59,886 nt of DNA from an uncultured Acidimicrobiales bacterium (GTDB lineage: Bacteria; Actinomycetota; Acidimicrobiia; Acidimicrobiales; SZUA-35), in contig CALEWY010000035.1 in assembly GCA_937925335.1 (NCBI GenBank), positions 1 to 59,886 of the forward strand, read 5' to 3'. The notes under the pieces are model-generated. The model was not told where the DNA came from, ran no database searches, and saw nothing but the letters and a program-made list of their open reading frames with translations. A program made the position numbers and the translations under genes. This document shows, piece after piece, positions 1 through 7,759 of the stretch (its first letter is position 1; every line of letters starts with the position of its first letter).

Positions 1-1365
1 GGTCACGCGTTCGGCAAGATGCACGGTGCAGGCCCCGAGCCGATGGTGAACGCTGAACCCGAGGGTGCGCCGATGGAGCAGCAGCTCCTCGGCTGGAAGA
101 ACGACTTCGAGAGCGGTGTCGGCATCCATGCCACCACCTCCGGTTTCGAAGGCGCCTGGAACTCCACCCCGACGCAGTGGGACAACAACTACCTCGAGAC
201 GCTCATGGACAACGACTGGGAGCTCACCGAGAGCCCGGCCGGTCACAAGCAGTGGACCGCACCGGCGCTCGCCGGCACCGTTCCCGACGCTCAGCGCGAT
301 GACGTCTTCCACGCTCCGATGATGAGCACGGCCGACATGGCGATGAAGATGGACCCGATCTACGGGCCGATCTCCCAGCGCTTCCGTGACAACCCCGAGC
401 AGCTCGACGATGCCTTTGCTCGTGCGTGGTACAAGCTTCTCCACCGTGATCTTGGCCCGGCCGCCAACTTCATCGGCCCAGAGGTTCCCGACGAGGAACT
501 GCTGTGGATGGACCCGGTCCCCGCAGGAACCGAACTGAGCGATGCTGACGTCGCCACCGTGAAGGCCGCCGTCATGGCGACCGACCTCACGATCACCGAG
601 CTCGTCGAAACCGCATGGGCCTCGGCCTCCACCTACCGCCAGAGCGATCGTCGCGGCGGCGCAAACGGCGCCCGTATTCGTCTCGAGCCCCAGGTTTCCT
701 GGGAAGCCAACAAGCCGGCTCAGCTCACCCGTGTGCTCTCCGTGCTCGAGGGTGTGCAGTCGAGCGTCGGTGTGTCGGTCTCCATGGCTGACCTCATCGT
801 TCTCGGTGGCGCTGCAGCCGTCGAAGCCGCTGCCAAGGCCGCTGGTCACGATGTGACCGTCGCTGTCAGCACCGGTCGTGGTGATGCCACCCAGCAGCAG
901 ACCGATATCGAGTCATTCGCATGGCTCGAGCCGAAGAACGATGGTTTCCGTAACGTCGTCGGCAAGGGCTCCAGTCATGTCGCCGAGCACACGCTCGTCG
1001 ACCGGGCGCAGCTGCTCGACCTCGGCGTCCCCGCGATGACTGCCCTCGTCGGTGGTCTGCGTGTCCTCGGTGTCAGCAACGACGGCCACGGAGTGTGGAC
1101 CGACCGTGTCGGCACGCTCAGCAACGACTTCTTCGTCAACTTGATGGATCCGGCCACCAACTGGTCGGCTTCAGCGAGTGCCGCTGATGTCTTCGAGGCT
1201 GGTGACTGGACGGGTACCCGCAACGACCTCGTGTTCGGCTCGAACTCGATCCTTCGTGCGGTCGCCGATGTGTACGCAGCCGATGATGGCGAAGCCACCT
1301 TCGTCAACCAGTTCTGCGCAGCCTTCGCTCAGGTGATGGACGCTGATCGTTTCGATCTCGCCTGA
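1..1365 (+). CDS. katG: Catalase-peroxidase KatG, 3' part (5' truncated by window edge)
   Basis: Bifunctional haem catalase-peroxidase that removes hydrogen peroxide in the cytoplasm. The reading frame is open from base 1 and opens with GHAFGKMHGAG, the conserved segment carrying the proximal haem histidine (GGHTFGKTHGAG in most KatGs). About 454 residues are present of a usual ~730, so the distal Arg/Trp/His site and the Met-Tyr-Trp crosslink region lie mostly upstream of the window. Family-typical stretches follow: GGNNYLETL-like NNYLETL, then YGPISQRFRDNP, FARAWYKLLHRDLGP, RIRLEPQVSWEANKP and the C-terminal FFVNLMD and QVMDADRFDLA. The ATG at base 19 is internal and not the start. A strong terminator follows 60 bases downstream. 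Confidence 0.96.
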   Translation, partial: GHAFGKMHGAGPEPMVNAEPEGAPMEQQLLGWKNDFESGVGIHATTSGFEGAWNSTPTQWDNNYLETLMDNDWELTESPAGHKQWTAPALAGTVPDAQRDDVFHAPMMSTADMAMKMDPIYGPISQRFRDNPEQLDDAFARAWYKLLHRDLGPAANFIGPEVPDEELLWMDPVPAGTELSDADVATVKAAVMATDLTITELVETAWASASTYRQSDRRGGANGARIRLEPQVSWEANKPAQLTRVLSVLEGVQSSVGVSVSMADLIVLGGAAAVEAAAKAAGHDVTVAVSTGRGDATQQQTDIESFAWLEPKNDGFRNVVGKGSSHVAEHTLVDRAQLLDLGVPAMTALVGGLRVLGVSNDGHGVWTDRVGTLSNDFFVNLMDPATNWSASASAADVFEAGDWTGTRNDLVFGSNSILRAVADVYAADDGEATFVNQFCAAFAQVMDADRFDLA

Positions 1366-1425
1366 TCGACTCACGCCTGCCCGTCTAGGTCGAGGCGTGA
1401 ATCGAAGAGTGAGTTGAAAAACTGA

Positions 1426-1459
1426 GAGCGCCCCGTCGGATTCGTCCGACGGGGCGCTC
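1426..1459 (+). terminator. Rho-independent terminator after katG
   Basis: Perfect 15-bp GC-rich stem (arms 1426-1440 and 1445-1459) closed by a TTCG tetraloop, followed by a short T-containing tail (GTGCGTTTTGG). The position, 60 bp past the katG stop, and the very stable stem make this the katG transcript end. The stem could also serve the opposite strand. Confidence 0.9.
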
Positions 1460-1575
1460 GTGCGTTTTGGGTGATGGTGTCCTCTGAACTCAACCCAACG
1501 AAAGCCATTAGGGATCCAACCCGTCGTTTGCGGTCTGACCCATGAACGTTGGAACCAAGGTGAGTTGCCGGTCGA

Positions 1576-1818
1576 TCAGTCGAGGTAGATAGCCGCTGCC
1601 GTTTGGCCGAGGCTGTTGGCCTTGAGTGCGAAGGCGACGAAGCCTGCGAGGCAGACAAGTGCGGCGATGCCGGATGCCGGTGCAACAACAACACCAGCGA
1701 TGACGACGAGCCCAAGCATGATGATTGATGCCACGGCACGGATGCTCGGCGCGCTCGCAGCGGCGTTCGTGGACGTTGCGCCTTTGGAGGGTGCGCTTGG
1801 GGTCATCGTGGTGGACAT
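1576..1818 (-). CDS. Small two-helix membrane protein, unknown function
   Basis: An 80-residue protein beginning MSTTMTPSAPSK at the ATG at 1818, with AAAGG about 7 nt upstream. The first 25 residues are Ser/Thr/Ala-rich and probably cytoplasmic. Two hydrophobic stretches follow (AVASIIMLGLVVIAGVVV, then GIAALVCLAGFVAFAL), consistent with a helical hairpin, and a short polar tail ends the protein. No family is recognised. The frame stays open upstream to 1890, but the ribosome-binding site supports the shorter form. It stands alone between the katG terminator and the DUF6226-type gene. Confidence 0.6.
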   Translation of the reverse strand: MSTTMTPSAPSKGATSTNAAASAPSIRAVASIIMLGLVVIAGVVVAPASGIAALVCLAGFVAFALKANSLGQTAAAIYLD

Positions 1819-1896
1819 GGTTGGCCTTTCGTTGGGGTGAAAGGTCAGTGTCCGCCAGCGATCGATTTCTGAAGAGGGGGATATCCCCAAAGGCTC

Positions 1897-2559
1897 TCAG
1901 GGGCGAGAGATCGTGGGATCGGGATCCGTCAGCAACCAGCTTGGGCCGGTGATCTCGGTCCAGCCTCGTGGATTGGCGAGTACCCGGTCGATGTTCGGTG
2001 CCCGGCGAGTGCCGTTCGATTGTCGTACCTGACCGGAGATCACGGTGACGGTTTGGTCTCGTCGAGTGAGCCGTCGGAACTGACCGGTCACGATTCCGAT
2101 GACGTAGTCATCGAGCTGTTCGATCGCATCGTCTGATCCGCTGTCACAGGCGTCGCAGCCGCAGTTAGGAATGGAGGTGAAGGGGACGGTTGGGTCGCCG
2201 ACGCCGACCATGACGACTGCGTCGTCGACTCCGGCGATCGCATGGCGGGCGAAGACAACCGGAAGCCCGCCGGAGACATGAGGCCGTGCGATGTTGACCC
2301 GCGTGATGTCGATGCCGGGTTCGGCGATCCAGTGGACCGGACCTGCCTCGACGACGGCGATGCGAGCTTCTTCGAATGCCGTCATCCAGGCGTCGGCCCG
2401 GGCGCTCACGATGCGCCACTTCGCAGTGTTGGTTACGCGCGAATACTCCTCGTCATCTGGCAGTCGTTCCGGGTGCGGGTCAGGCCAGGGCGGTGTGTCT
2501 GCACCGGTGACCTCGAACGCTCGATCCACGAGCTGAAGGAGGTCGTCAACATTGAGCAC
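1897..2559 (-). CDS. DUF6226-family protein
   Basis: About 220 residues. The central part (YSRVTNTAKWRIVSARADAW, later GGLPVVFARHAI and the Cys pair PNCGCDACDSGSDDAIEQLDD) resembles the actinobacterial DUF6226 family, whose hallmark is GCDACD near the middle. The two close cysteines could bind a metal, but no activity is known. A GTG at 2559 is preferred because the longer frame (to 2682) would overlap the last 100 nt of the lacI-type gene. With this start the gene lies 19 nt downstream of that gene on the same strand, so the two may be cotranscribed. No signal peptide or membrane helix is seen. Confidence 0.62.
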   Translation of the reverse strand: MLNVDDLLQLVDRAFEVTGADTPPWPDPHPERLPDDEEYSRVTNTAKWRIVSARADAWMTAFEEARIAVVEAGPVHWIAEPGIDITRVNIARPHVSGGLPVVFARHAIAGVDDAVVMVGVGDPTVPFTSIPNCGCDACDSGSDDAIEQLDDYVIGIVTGQFRRLTRRDQTVTVISGQVRQSNGTRRAPNIDRVLANPRGWTEITGPSWLLTDPDPTISRP

Positions 2560-2578
2560 TCGTGCACGGTCCCCTGAA

Positions 2579-3607
2579 CTAGTTGGGGACTCGGCCGGTG
2601 GTGCTTCGGGCGAGAAGCTCGGGGGAGAAGACGTAGGTGTCGAGGTATCGACTCGATCCCTCGATCTGGGCGACGAGTGCATCGGCGACGAGTTCGCCCA
2701 TGTCGGTGAACGGCTGACGCATGGTGGTCAGGGGAGGGTCGGCCGTCGCGGTGAAGTCGGTTCCGTCGTAGCCGATGATCGACACGTCGTTTGGAACGTC
2801 AAGTCCGCGAGCTCGGCATGCGCCGATGGCCCCGAGTGCCATCAGGTCGTTGCCACAGATCATCGCTGTCACGCCCTTGTCGAGCAGGCGCGTGGCGCCG
2901 GCGCGCCCACCTTCGTAGGTGAAGACCGAATGAGCGACCGTTTCGTCGCCGAGGTTGAGGCCCGCTCGCATCGAGGCGCGTTTGTAGCCGGTGATGAAGC
3001 GGGCGGTCGCGAGGTAGCGAGTTGAACCGAGCACACAACCAATCGAGGTGTGGCCGAGTGCGATGAGATGTTCCATGGCCCGCTGCGCAGCCTGGGTTTC
3101 GTCGCAACGGATTTGCGGGACTGGCAAGGCGACGGGTCCACCGTTGACCAACACGATCGGAACGCCGTTGTCGATCAGTTGTTGATAGGACGACAGGTCG
3201 GCGTCTTGTTCAGCATGACGCCCGGCGATGAACACAACACCGTCGACGCTCGATTCGCTGAACTCTTGCACGTAGCGCTCTTCGCTTGCGAGGCCGGTTG
3301 CCGCCACGCCGACCGTGGCGACCATCCCGTGGTGGGCGAGCCGCTCGACGATCTCGTGAACGAGCAACGCGAAGACGGGGTTGGTGAGCTCGGCGGAGAC
3401 GATGCCAACCGCGCCCCGCCGTGTTCGAGCGGGTTCGGGCACGGCGGTGTAGCCGAATTCAGTGAGGGCGGCTAGCACGCGATCGCGCGTTGCTGGTGCG
3501 ACACCTTCTCTGCCGTTGAGGACACGGCTGACGGTCGGTTCGCTGACCTTTGCCCGGCGAGCGACATCACGAAGCGGGGGGCGTCTTGTTGTTATCGATC
3601 CCGTCAT
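2579..3607 (-). CDS. LacI-family transcriptional repressor of the maltodextrin operon
   Basis: A 342-residue LacI/GalR regulator. The N-terminal helix-turn-helix and hinge read LRDVARRAKVSEPTVSRVLN (residues about 9-28). The periplasmic-binding-like effector domain follows, with typical GVVFIAGRH, IPIVLVNGG-like and VSIIGYDGTDF motifs. The ATG at 3607 has GAGAGGAA upstream and places the HTH at the usual distance from the N terminus. The longer frame to 3754 adds unrelated residues. The gene is divergent from the maltose ABC genes, and two palindromes lie on the promoter between them. Local repression relieved by a maltodextrin-type sugar is the likely role; this is inferred from position and family. 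Confidence 0.92.
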   Translation of the reverse strand: MTGSITTRRPPLRDVARRAKVSEPTVSRVLNGREGVAPATRDRVLAALTEFGYTAVPEPARTRRGAVGIVSAELTNPVFALLVHEIVERLAHHGMVATVGVAATGLASEERYVQEFSESSVDGVVFIAGRHAEQDADLSSYQQLIDNGVPIVLVNGGPVALPVPQIRCDETQAAQRAMEHLIALGHTSIGCVLGSTRYLATARFITGYKRASMRAGLNLGDETVAHSVFTYEGGRAGATRLLDKGVTAMICGNDLMALGAIGACRARGLDVPNDVSIIGYDGTDFTATADPPLTTMRQPFTDMGELVADALVAQIEGSSRYLDTYVFSPELLARSTTGRVPN

Positions 3608-3667
3608 TGCCGCCACGTTCCTCTCATCGCTCGGACAGTGTATCGACCGACCGAAAGAGAATTCCAT

Positions 3668-3706
3668 GAAAGATCTGTTGATCTTTCTGAAATCTTTCAA
3701 TAGCTT
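3668..3706 (+). promoter_or_regulatory. Promoter with overlapping LacI-type operators before the maltose operon
   Basis: A -35 TTGATC (3678-3683) and a -10 TAGCTT (3701-3706) are 17 bp apart. A perfect inverted repeat GAAAGATC-TGTT-GATCTTTC (3668-3687) covers the -35. A second palindrome TGAAA-TC-TTTCA (3688-3699) fills the spacer; its shape is that of a LacI-family operator. Binding of the neighbouring LacI protein would block RNA polymerase. The predicted transcript start near 3713 gives a ~110-nt leader. Confidence 0.65.
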
Positions 3707-3822
3707 TCTGGATGTGGCTGATCCGTTCGGCCTACTTGCGGCGGGTGAAGACACCCCTCGCAGTCAATGCTCGAGCGCCTTCTTGGCCTCGAGACTTCTA
3801 CGCCCGAAATCCAGGAGAGACC

Positions 3823-5223
3823 GTGTTCAAACGATCGAAGCTGCTCATCGCGCTGCTGATGACACTCATGCTCATCGCCGCTGCGTGCGGAAGTGACTCG
3901 GATAGCGCCGACAGCGGCACTGACGCCGATACCGAAACAACCGAATCAGAAGCCAACGACGAAGAAGCCGACGACGCGGAGGCAGAGGACGAAACTGCCG
4001 ACGAGCCGGAGGACGAGGCCGAGGAAGAAGCTGCGGCCGACGACGAGGCCATGGAGGAAGAAGAGGCACCGATCGTTCGCGCCGATGCCGACCTCGTGAT
4101 CTGGGCAGACGACACCCGCACGCCGGTGATCCTTCCGCTCGCTGAGGAGTTCGGCGAAGAGAACGGCATCACCGTCGCTGTGCAGGAAGTGAACTTTGGC
4201 GACATTCGTGATCGCCTGCAGACCGCCGGTCCCGCTGGTGAAGGCCCCGATGTGGTCATCGGCGCCCACGACTGGCTCGGTCAGCTCGTCACCTCCGGGC
4301 TGCTCGCTCCGGTCGACCTTCCAAACTCCGGCGACTTCTCGCCGGTTGCGATCGACGCGATGACCTATGAGGGGCAGCTCTACGGCGTCCCGTATGCGAT
4401 CGAGAACATTGCGTTGATCCGCAACGTTGATCTTGTCCCGGACAGCCCGGCCACGATGGAAGAACTCGAGCAGATTGCGCTCGACGTCGTGGCAGCTGGC
4501 GATGCTGAGATCCCGCTCGCCGTCCAGAACGATCCGGGTGACCCCTTCCACAACTTCCCGCTCTTCACCGCCGCCGGTGGTTACCTCTTCGGGCTCAACG
4601 ATGATGGCAGCTACAACGCTGACGACATCGGTATCGACTCCGAGGGTGGTCTGGCAGCTGGTGCGCAGTTCCAGGCATGGACCGAGTCCGGCTTCCTTTC
4701 GCCGAGCCTCAGCTATGACGTGATGATCGAGAGCTTCGGTCAAGGCAACGCGCCGTTTGCCATCACGGGTCCCTGGGCCGTTTCCGACCCCGATCGTGGC
4801 TTTGGAGCGACGGGTGTGAACTACGTCGTCGAGCCGATTCCGCCGCTGGCAGGAACCACCGCGGCTCCATTCGTCGGTGTGCAGGGCTTCATGGTTTCGG
4901 CGAATGCCGAGAACCCGCTCTTTGCCCAGACTTTCATCACCGAGATCATGTCGACGCAGGAAGCACAGACTGGCCTGTTCGAAGCCGGCGGTCGTCCACC
5001 CGCTCACACCGCAGCGTTCGACGCGGCTGCTGGTGATCCCGATATCGAAGGTTTCGGCTTGGCCGGCGAGAACGGTCAACCGCTTCCGGCCATCCCTGAG
5101 ATGGGCTCGGTGTGGTCGGCTTGGACCGACGCCTACGCCTTGATCCTGTCGGGTGAAAGCACCGGCGAAGATGCGTTCACGAGTGCCTCTGATCAAATCC
5201 GCACCCTCATCGCTGAGGGCTGA
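3823..5223 (+). CDS. Maltose/maltodextrin ABC transporter substrate-binding lipoprotein
   Basis: Extracytoplasmic solute-binding protein (MalE-like, family 1), 466 residues. It starts at GTG 3823 behind AGGAGAGA. The lipoprotein signal ends in LIAAAC at about residue 24. A linker of roughly 60 residues follows, almost entirely Asp, Glu, Ala and Ser, likely a flexible tether on the outer face. The binding domain begins near ADLVIWADDTRTPVI and has MalE-type features: GDIRDRLQTAGPAGEGPDVV, YGVPYAIENIALIRN and a C-terminal MGSVWSAWTDA. It is the first gene of the four-gene operon continuing with MalF, MalG and a glycosidase. The substrate is inferred from these neighbours. Confidence 0.9.
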   Translation: MFKRSKLLIALLMTLMLIAAACGSDSDSADSGTDADTETTESEANDEEADDAEAEDETADEPEDEAEEEAAADDEAMEEEEAPIVRADADLVIWADDTRTPVILPLAEEFGEENGITVAVQEVNFGDIRDRLQTAGPAGEGPDVVIGAHDWLGQLVTSGLLAPVDLPNSGDFSPVAIDAMTYEGQLYGVPYAIENIALIRNVDLVPDSPATMEELEQIALDVVAAGDAEIPLAVQNDPGDPFHNFPLFTAAGGYLFGLNDDGSYNADDIGIDSEGGLAAGAQFQAWTESGFLSPSLSYDVMIESFGQGNAPFAITGPWAVSDPDRGFGATGVNYVVEPIPPLAGTTAAPFVGVQGFMVSANAENPLFAQTFITEIMSTQEAQTGLFEAGGRPPAHTAAFDAAAGDPDIEGFGLAGENGQPLPAIPEMGSVWSAWTDAYALILSGESTGEDAFTSASDQIRTLIAEG

Positions 5224-5267
5224 TCTCCCCAATGGAACCGGGGTCGACCGACGACGAAGGACTCTCG

Positions 5268-6890
5268 ATGTCACAACACGATGTCGATGAGCCCGTTGAC
5301 TCAGTCGACCCCGGCTCCAACTCTTCGGATGTGCCGATGAGGCCCGCGAACCGATCCGGCGCACTGCTCGGTCTGTCGATCGGGCTGATCACCAAGATCG
5401 TTCTACTCGGCACGCTGAACGCCACGTCGATCTGGGCGCTCGGGAGATTGATCCCCGAGGGTGTCTGGCTCGGCGTGGTGTTCGTCGTGGTGGCGACCGT
5501 GGCGATCGACGTGATCTACCTCAGCCGGGCCCGCTGGTCCATCGCGGTGAAGTACCTGCTTCCCGGCACGCTTCTTTTGCTGGCCTTCCAGCTCTACCCG
5601 GTGATGTACACGGCCTACATCTCCTCGACGAATCTCGGTACGGGCAACATCCTCGACAAAGAGGCGGCCACCGAGCAGGTGATCGCCACGTCGATCGGTT
5701 CGACCGAGAGCGACGTGTCGTTCACGTCACGGGCTGCGACGAACGCCGATGGAACGCTTGGCCTGATCCTCACCGACGACCGCACCGATCCGCCAACGAT
5801 TCTGCTTGGCACCGAAGATGGAACGGTCGAGGCAAACGACATTGTCTTCGACGGCGACCGAGTGGAGTCGGCGGACGGATTCACCGCGTTGACGCTCGGC
5901 GATCTCGCGGACCTCGAATCGGACTTCGCCGAGCTCGAGGTGCCGACCGACGAGGGAATCATCCGCCTCGCCACCCTCAACCGAGCGAATCTCGTTGGCT
6001 ATCGACTGCAGTTCGACCCGGCCGTCGATGCGATCACCGACGTTGAGACCGGTGTGGTGTACCGGCCGGTCGACGGCTTCTATCAAGCCGACGATGGGAC
6101 GCGATTGAACCCCGGCTGGGAGGTGAGTGTCGGGTTCGAGAACTATCGACGGGTTTTTGCCTCCGAGGCGATTCGCGGACCCTTCCTGCGAGTCTTCGTG
6201 TGGAACTGGGTCTTCGCCGTCGGCACGGTCGTGTTCTCGTTTGCCGTTGGCATGTTGCTCGCGATCACGCTCGATCATCCTGATCTACGAGGCAAACGGA
6301 TCTACCGATCGTTGCTCATCTTCCCGTACGCGCTGCCGTCATTTCTGACCGTGCTTGTGTGGCAGGGGATGATGAATCGTCGCTTCGGAATCATCAACGA
6401 CCTCCTCGGTGCCGACATCCCGTGGTTGACCGATCCGTGGATGGCTCGCGCCTCGGTTCTGCTCGTCAGTACCTGGCTGAGCTTCCCCTACTTCTTCCTC
6501 GTCTGCACCGGAGCGCTTCAGTCGATTCCGAAGGAACTCACCGAAGCGGCCAACGTCGACGGCGCCAACGGCCGCCAAGCGTTTCGAGCGGTGACGTTCC
6601 CTCTCTTGCTGGTCGCTGTTGCGCCGCTCTTGATCTCGTCGTTTGCGTTCAACTTCAACAACTTCAACGTCATCTACTTCTTGAACCGCGGTGGACCACC
6701 GATCGCTGGCTCACAGACACCGGCTGGCAGCACAGACATCCTTGTCTCTTACACGTTCCGCCTCGCCTTCGAGAGTGGCCGTGGCCAAGACCTCGGCTTC
6801 GCAACGGCGATCTCGATTCTGATCTTTGTGCACGTCGCGCTTTTCAGCGCTTGGGGTTTCAGAAAAACCGCCCGCTTGGAGGAGATCTAA
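5268..6890 (+). CDS. malF: Maltodextrin ABC transporter permease, MalF type
   Basis: Inner-membrane permease subunit, 540 residues. Three N-terminal helices are followed by a long extracytoplasmic insert of about 180 residues (roughly YISSTNLGTGNIL to WEVSVGFENYRRVF). This corresponds to the P2 loop that in MalF contacts the binding protein. Five further helices follow, with the EAA motif KELTEAANVDGANGRQAF that docks the ATPase. The ATG at 5268 has a good GAAGGA site; an upstream ATG at 5232 has none and is less likely. It lies 44 nt after the binding-protein gene and abuts the next permease gene. Confidence 0.9.
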   Translation: MSQHDVDEPVDSVDPGSNSSDVPMRPANRSGALLGLSIGLITKIVLLGTLNATSIWALGRLIPEGVWLGVVFVVVATVAIDVIYLSRARWSIAVKYLLPGTLLLLAFQLYPVMYTAYISSTNLGTGNILDKEAATEQVIATSIGSTESDVSFTSRAATNADGTLGLILTDDRTDPPTILLGTEDGTVEANDIVFDGDRVESADGFTALTLGDLADLESDFAELEVPTDEGIIRLATLNRANLVGYRLQFDPAVDAITDVETGVVYRPVDGFYQADDGTRLNPGWEVSVGFENYRRVFASEAIRGPFLRVFVWNWVFAVGTVVFSFAVGMLLAITLDHPDLRGKRIYRSLLIFPYALPSFLTVLVWQGMMNRRFGIINDLLGADIPWLTDPWMARASVLLVSTWLSFPYFFLVCTGALQSIPKELTEAANVDGANGRQAFRAVTFPLLLVAVAPLLISSFAFNFNNFNVIYFLNRGGPPIAGSQTPAGSTDILVSYTFRLAFESGRGQDLGFATAISILIFVHVALFSAWGFRKTARLEEI

Positions 6891-7754
6891 ATGACCCGAT
6901 TCACCAAGTGGTTCACCGCGATCGGATGGCGCCACCTCGTCGGAGTTTGTGCACTTGTGTTCGCGCTGTTCCCCGTGCTGTTCATCATCTCGTCGTCGCT
7001 CAACGCGGCGGGAACACTCAGCGGCTCCGGCCTCTTGCCGTCGGAGTTCTCGCTGATCAACTACACCGAGTTGCTCAACGGAACCGAGGCCCCGTTTCTT
7101 GCGTGGCTGAAGAACACGCTCTACGTCGCCGGTGGTGCGGCGCTCGCCAACACCGCCCTCGCATCGTTCGCGTCCTACGCCTTCAGCCGCATGCGGTTTG
7201 CTGGTCGACGGGCCGGGCTGCTCAGCATCTTGTTGATTCAGATGTTCCCGACAACGCTGCTCTTCGTCGCCATGTTCGTCTTCGTGAGCGACATCGGAAG
7301 CGTCTTCCCATCGCTCGGACTCGGCTCGCGGATGATGCTGCTCATCATCTATCTGGGCGGCGCACTCGGCGTGAACACATGGCTCATCAAGGGCTACTTC
7401 GACACGATCCCGCGCGATCTCGACGAGTCAGCGTTGATCGACGGTGCAAGCCACGCTCAGATCTTCTTCCGCGTGATCTTGCCGCTCGCTGCGCCGATCC
7501 TTGCGGTGGTGGCGCTCATCACGTTCGTCTTCACCCTCAACGAGTTCCTCGTTGCTTCGGCCGTGCTCGGCCAGGGTGATCCGGAGCAGTACACACTCGC
7601 CATTGGCATGTTCCGCTTCATCGATGGCCAGGGTGGCGAGTGGGGCCAGTTCGCAGCAGGTTCGGTCATGGCCGGGATCCCGGTTGTTGTGCTGTTTCTC
7701 TTCCTCCAGAAGTACATCGTCTCCGGCCTGACCGCTGGTGCAGTCAAGGGCTGA
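6891..7754 (+). CDS. malG: Maltodextrin ABC transporter permease, MalG type
   Basis: Second permease subunit, 287 residues with six predicted helices. The EAA loop reads DLDESALIDGASHAQIFFRV. The ending GLTAGAVKG is the standard MalG C terminus, which in the E. coli protein inserts into the sugar-binding site of the complex. The ATG directly follows the upstream TAA with GGAG just before it, so translation is coupled. No ATPase gene accompanies the set. In actinobacteria such transporters commonly borrow a shared MsiK-type ATPase encoded elsewhere, which is assumed here. Confidence 0.93.
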   Translation: MTRFTKWFTAIGWRHLVGVCALVFALFPVLFIISSSLNAAGTLSGSGLLPSEFSLINYTELLNGTEAPFLAWLKNTLYVAGGAALANTALASFASYAFSRMRFAGRRAGLLSILLIQMFPTTLLFVAMFVFVSDIGSVFPSLGLGSRMMLLIIYLGGALGVNTWLIKGYFDTIPRDLDESALIDGASHAQIFFRVILPLAAPILAVVALITFVFTLNEFLVASAVLGQGDPEQYTLAIGMFRFIDGQGGEWGQFAAGSVMAGIPVVVLFLFLQKYIVSGLTAGAVKG

Positions 7755-7759
7755 GCATC

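Noticed and set aside
3946-5364. 472-residue antisense frame opposite the sugar-binding protein gene
   Set aside because: It is the shadow of a GC-rich gene; the sense frame has a lipoprotein signal and clear MalE features.
6359-7579. 406-residue plus-strand frame across the malF/malG junction
   Set aside because: It is a +1 frame shadow rich in Arg, Pro and His; the malF and malG frames are complete and abut each other.
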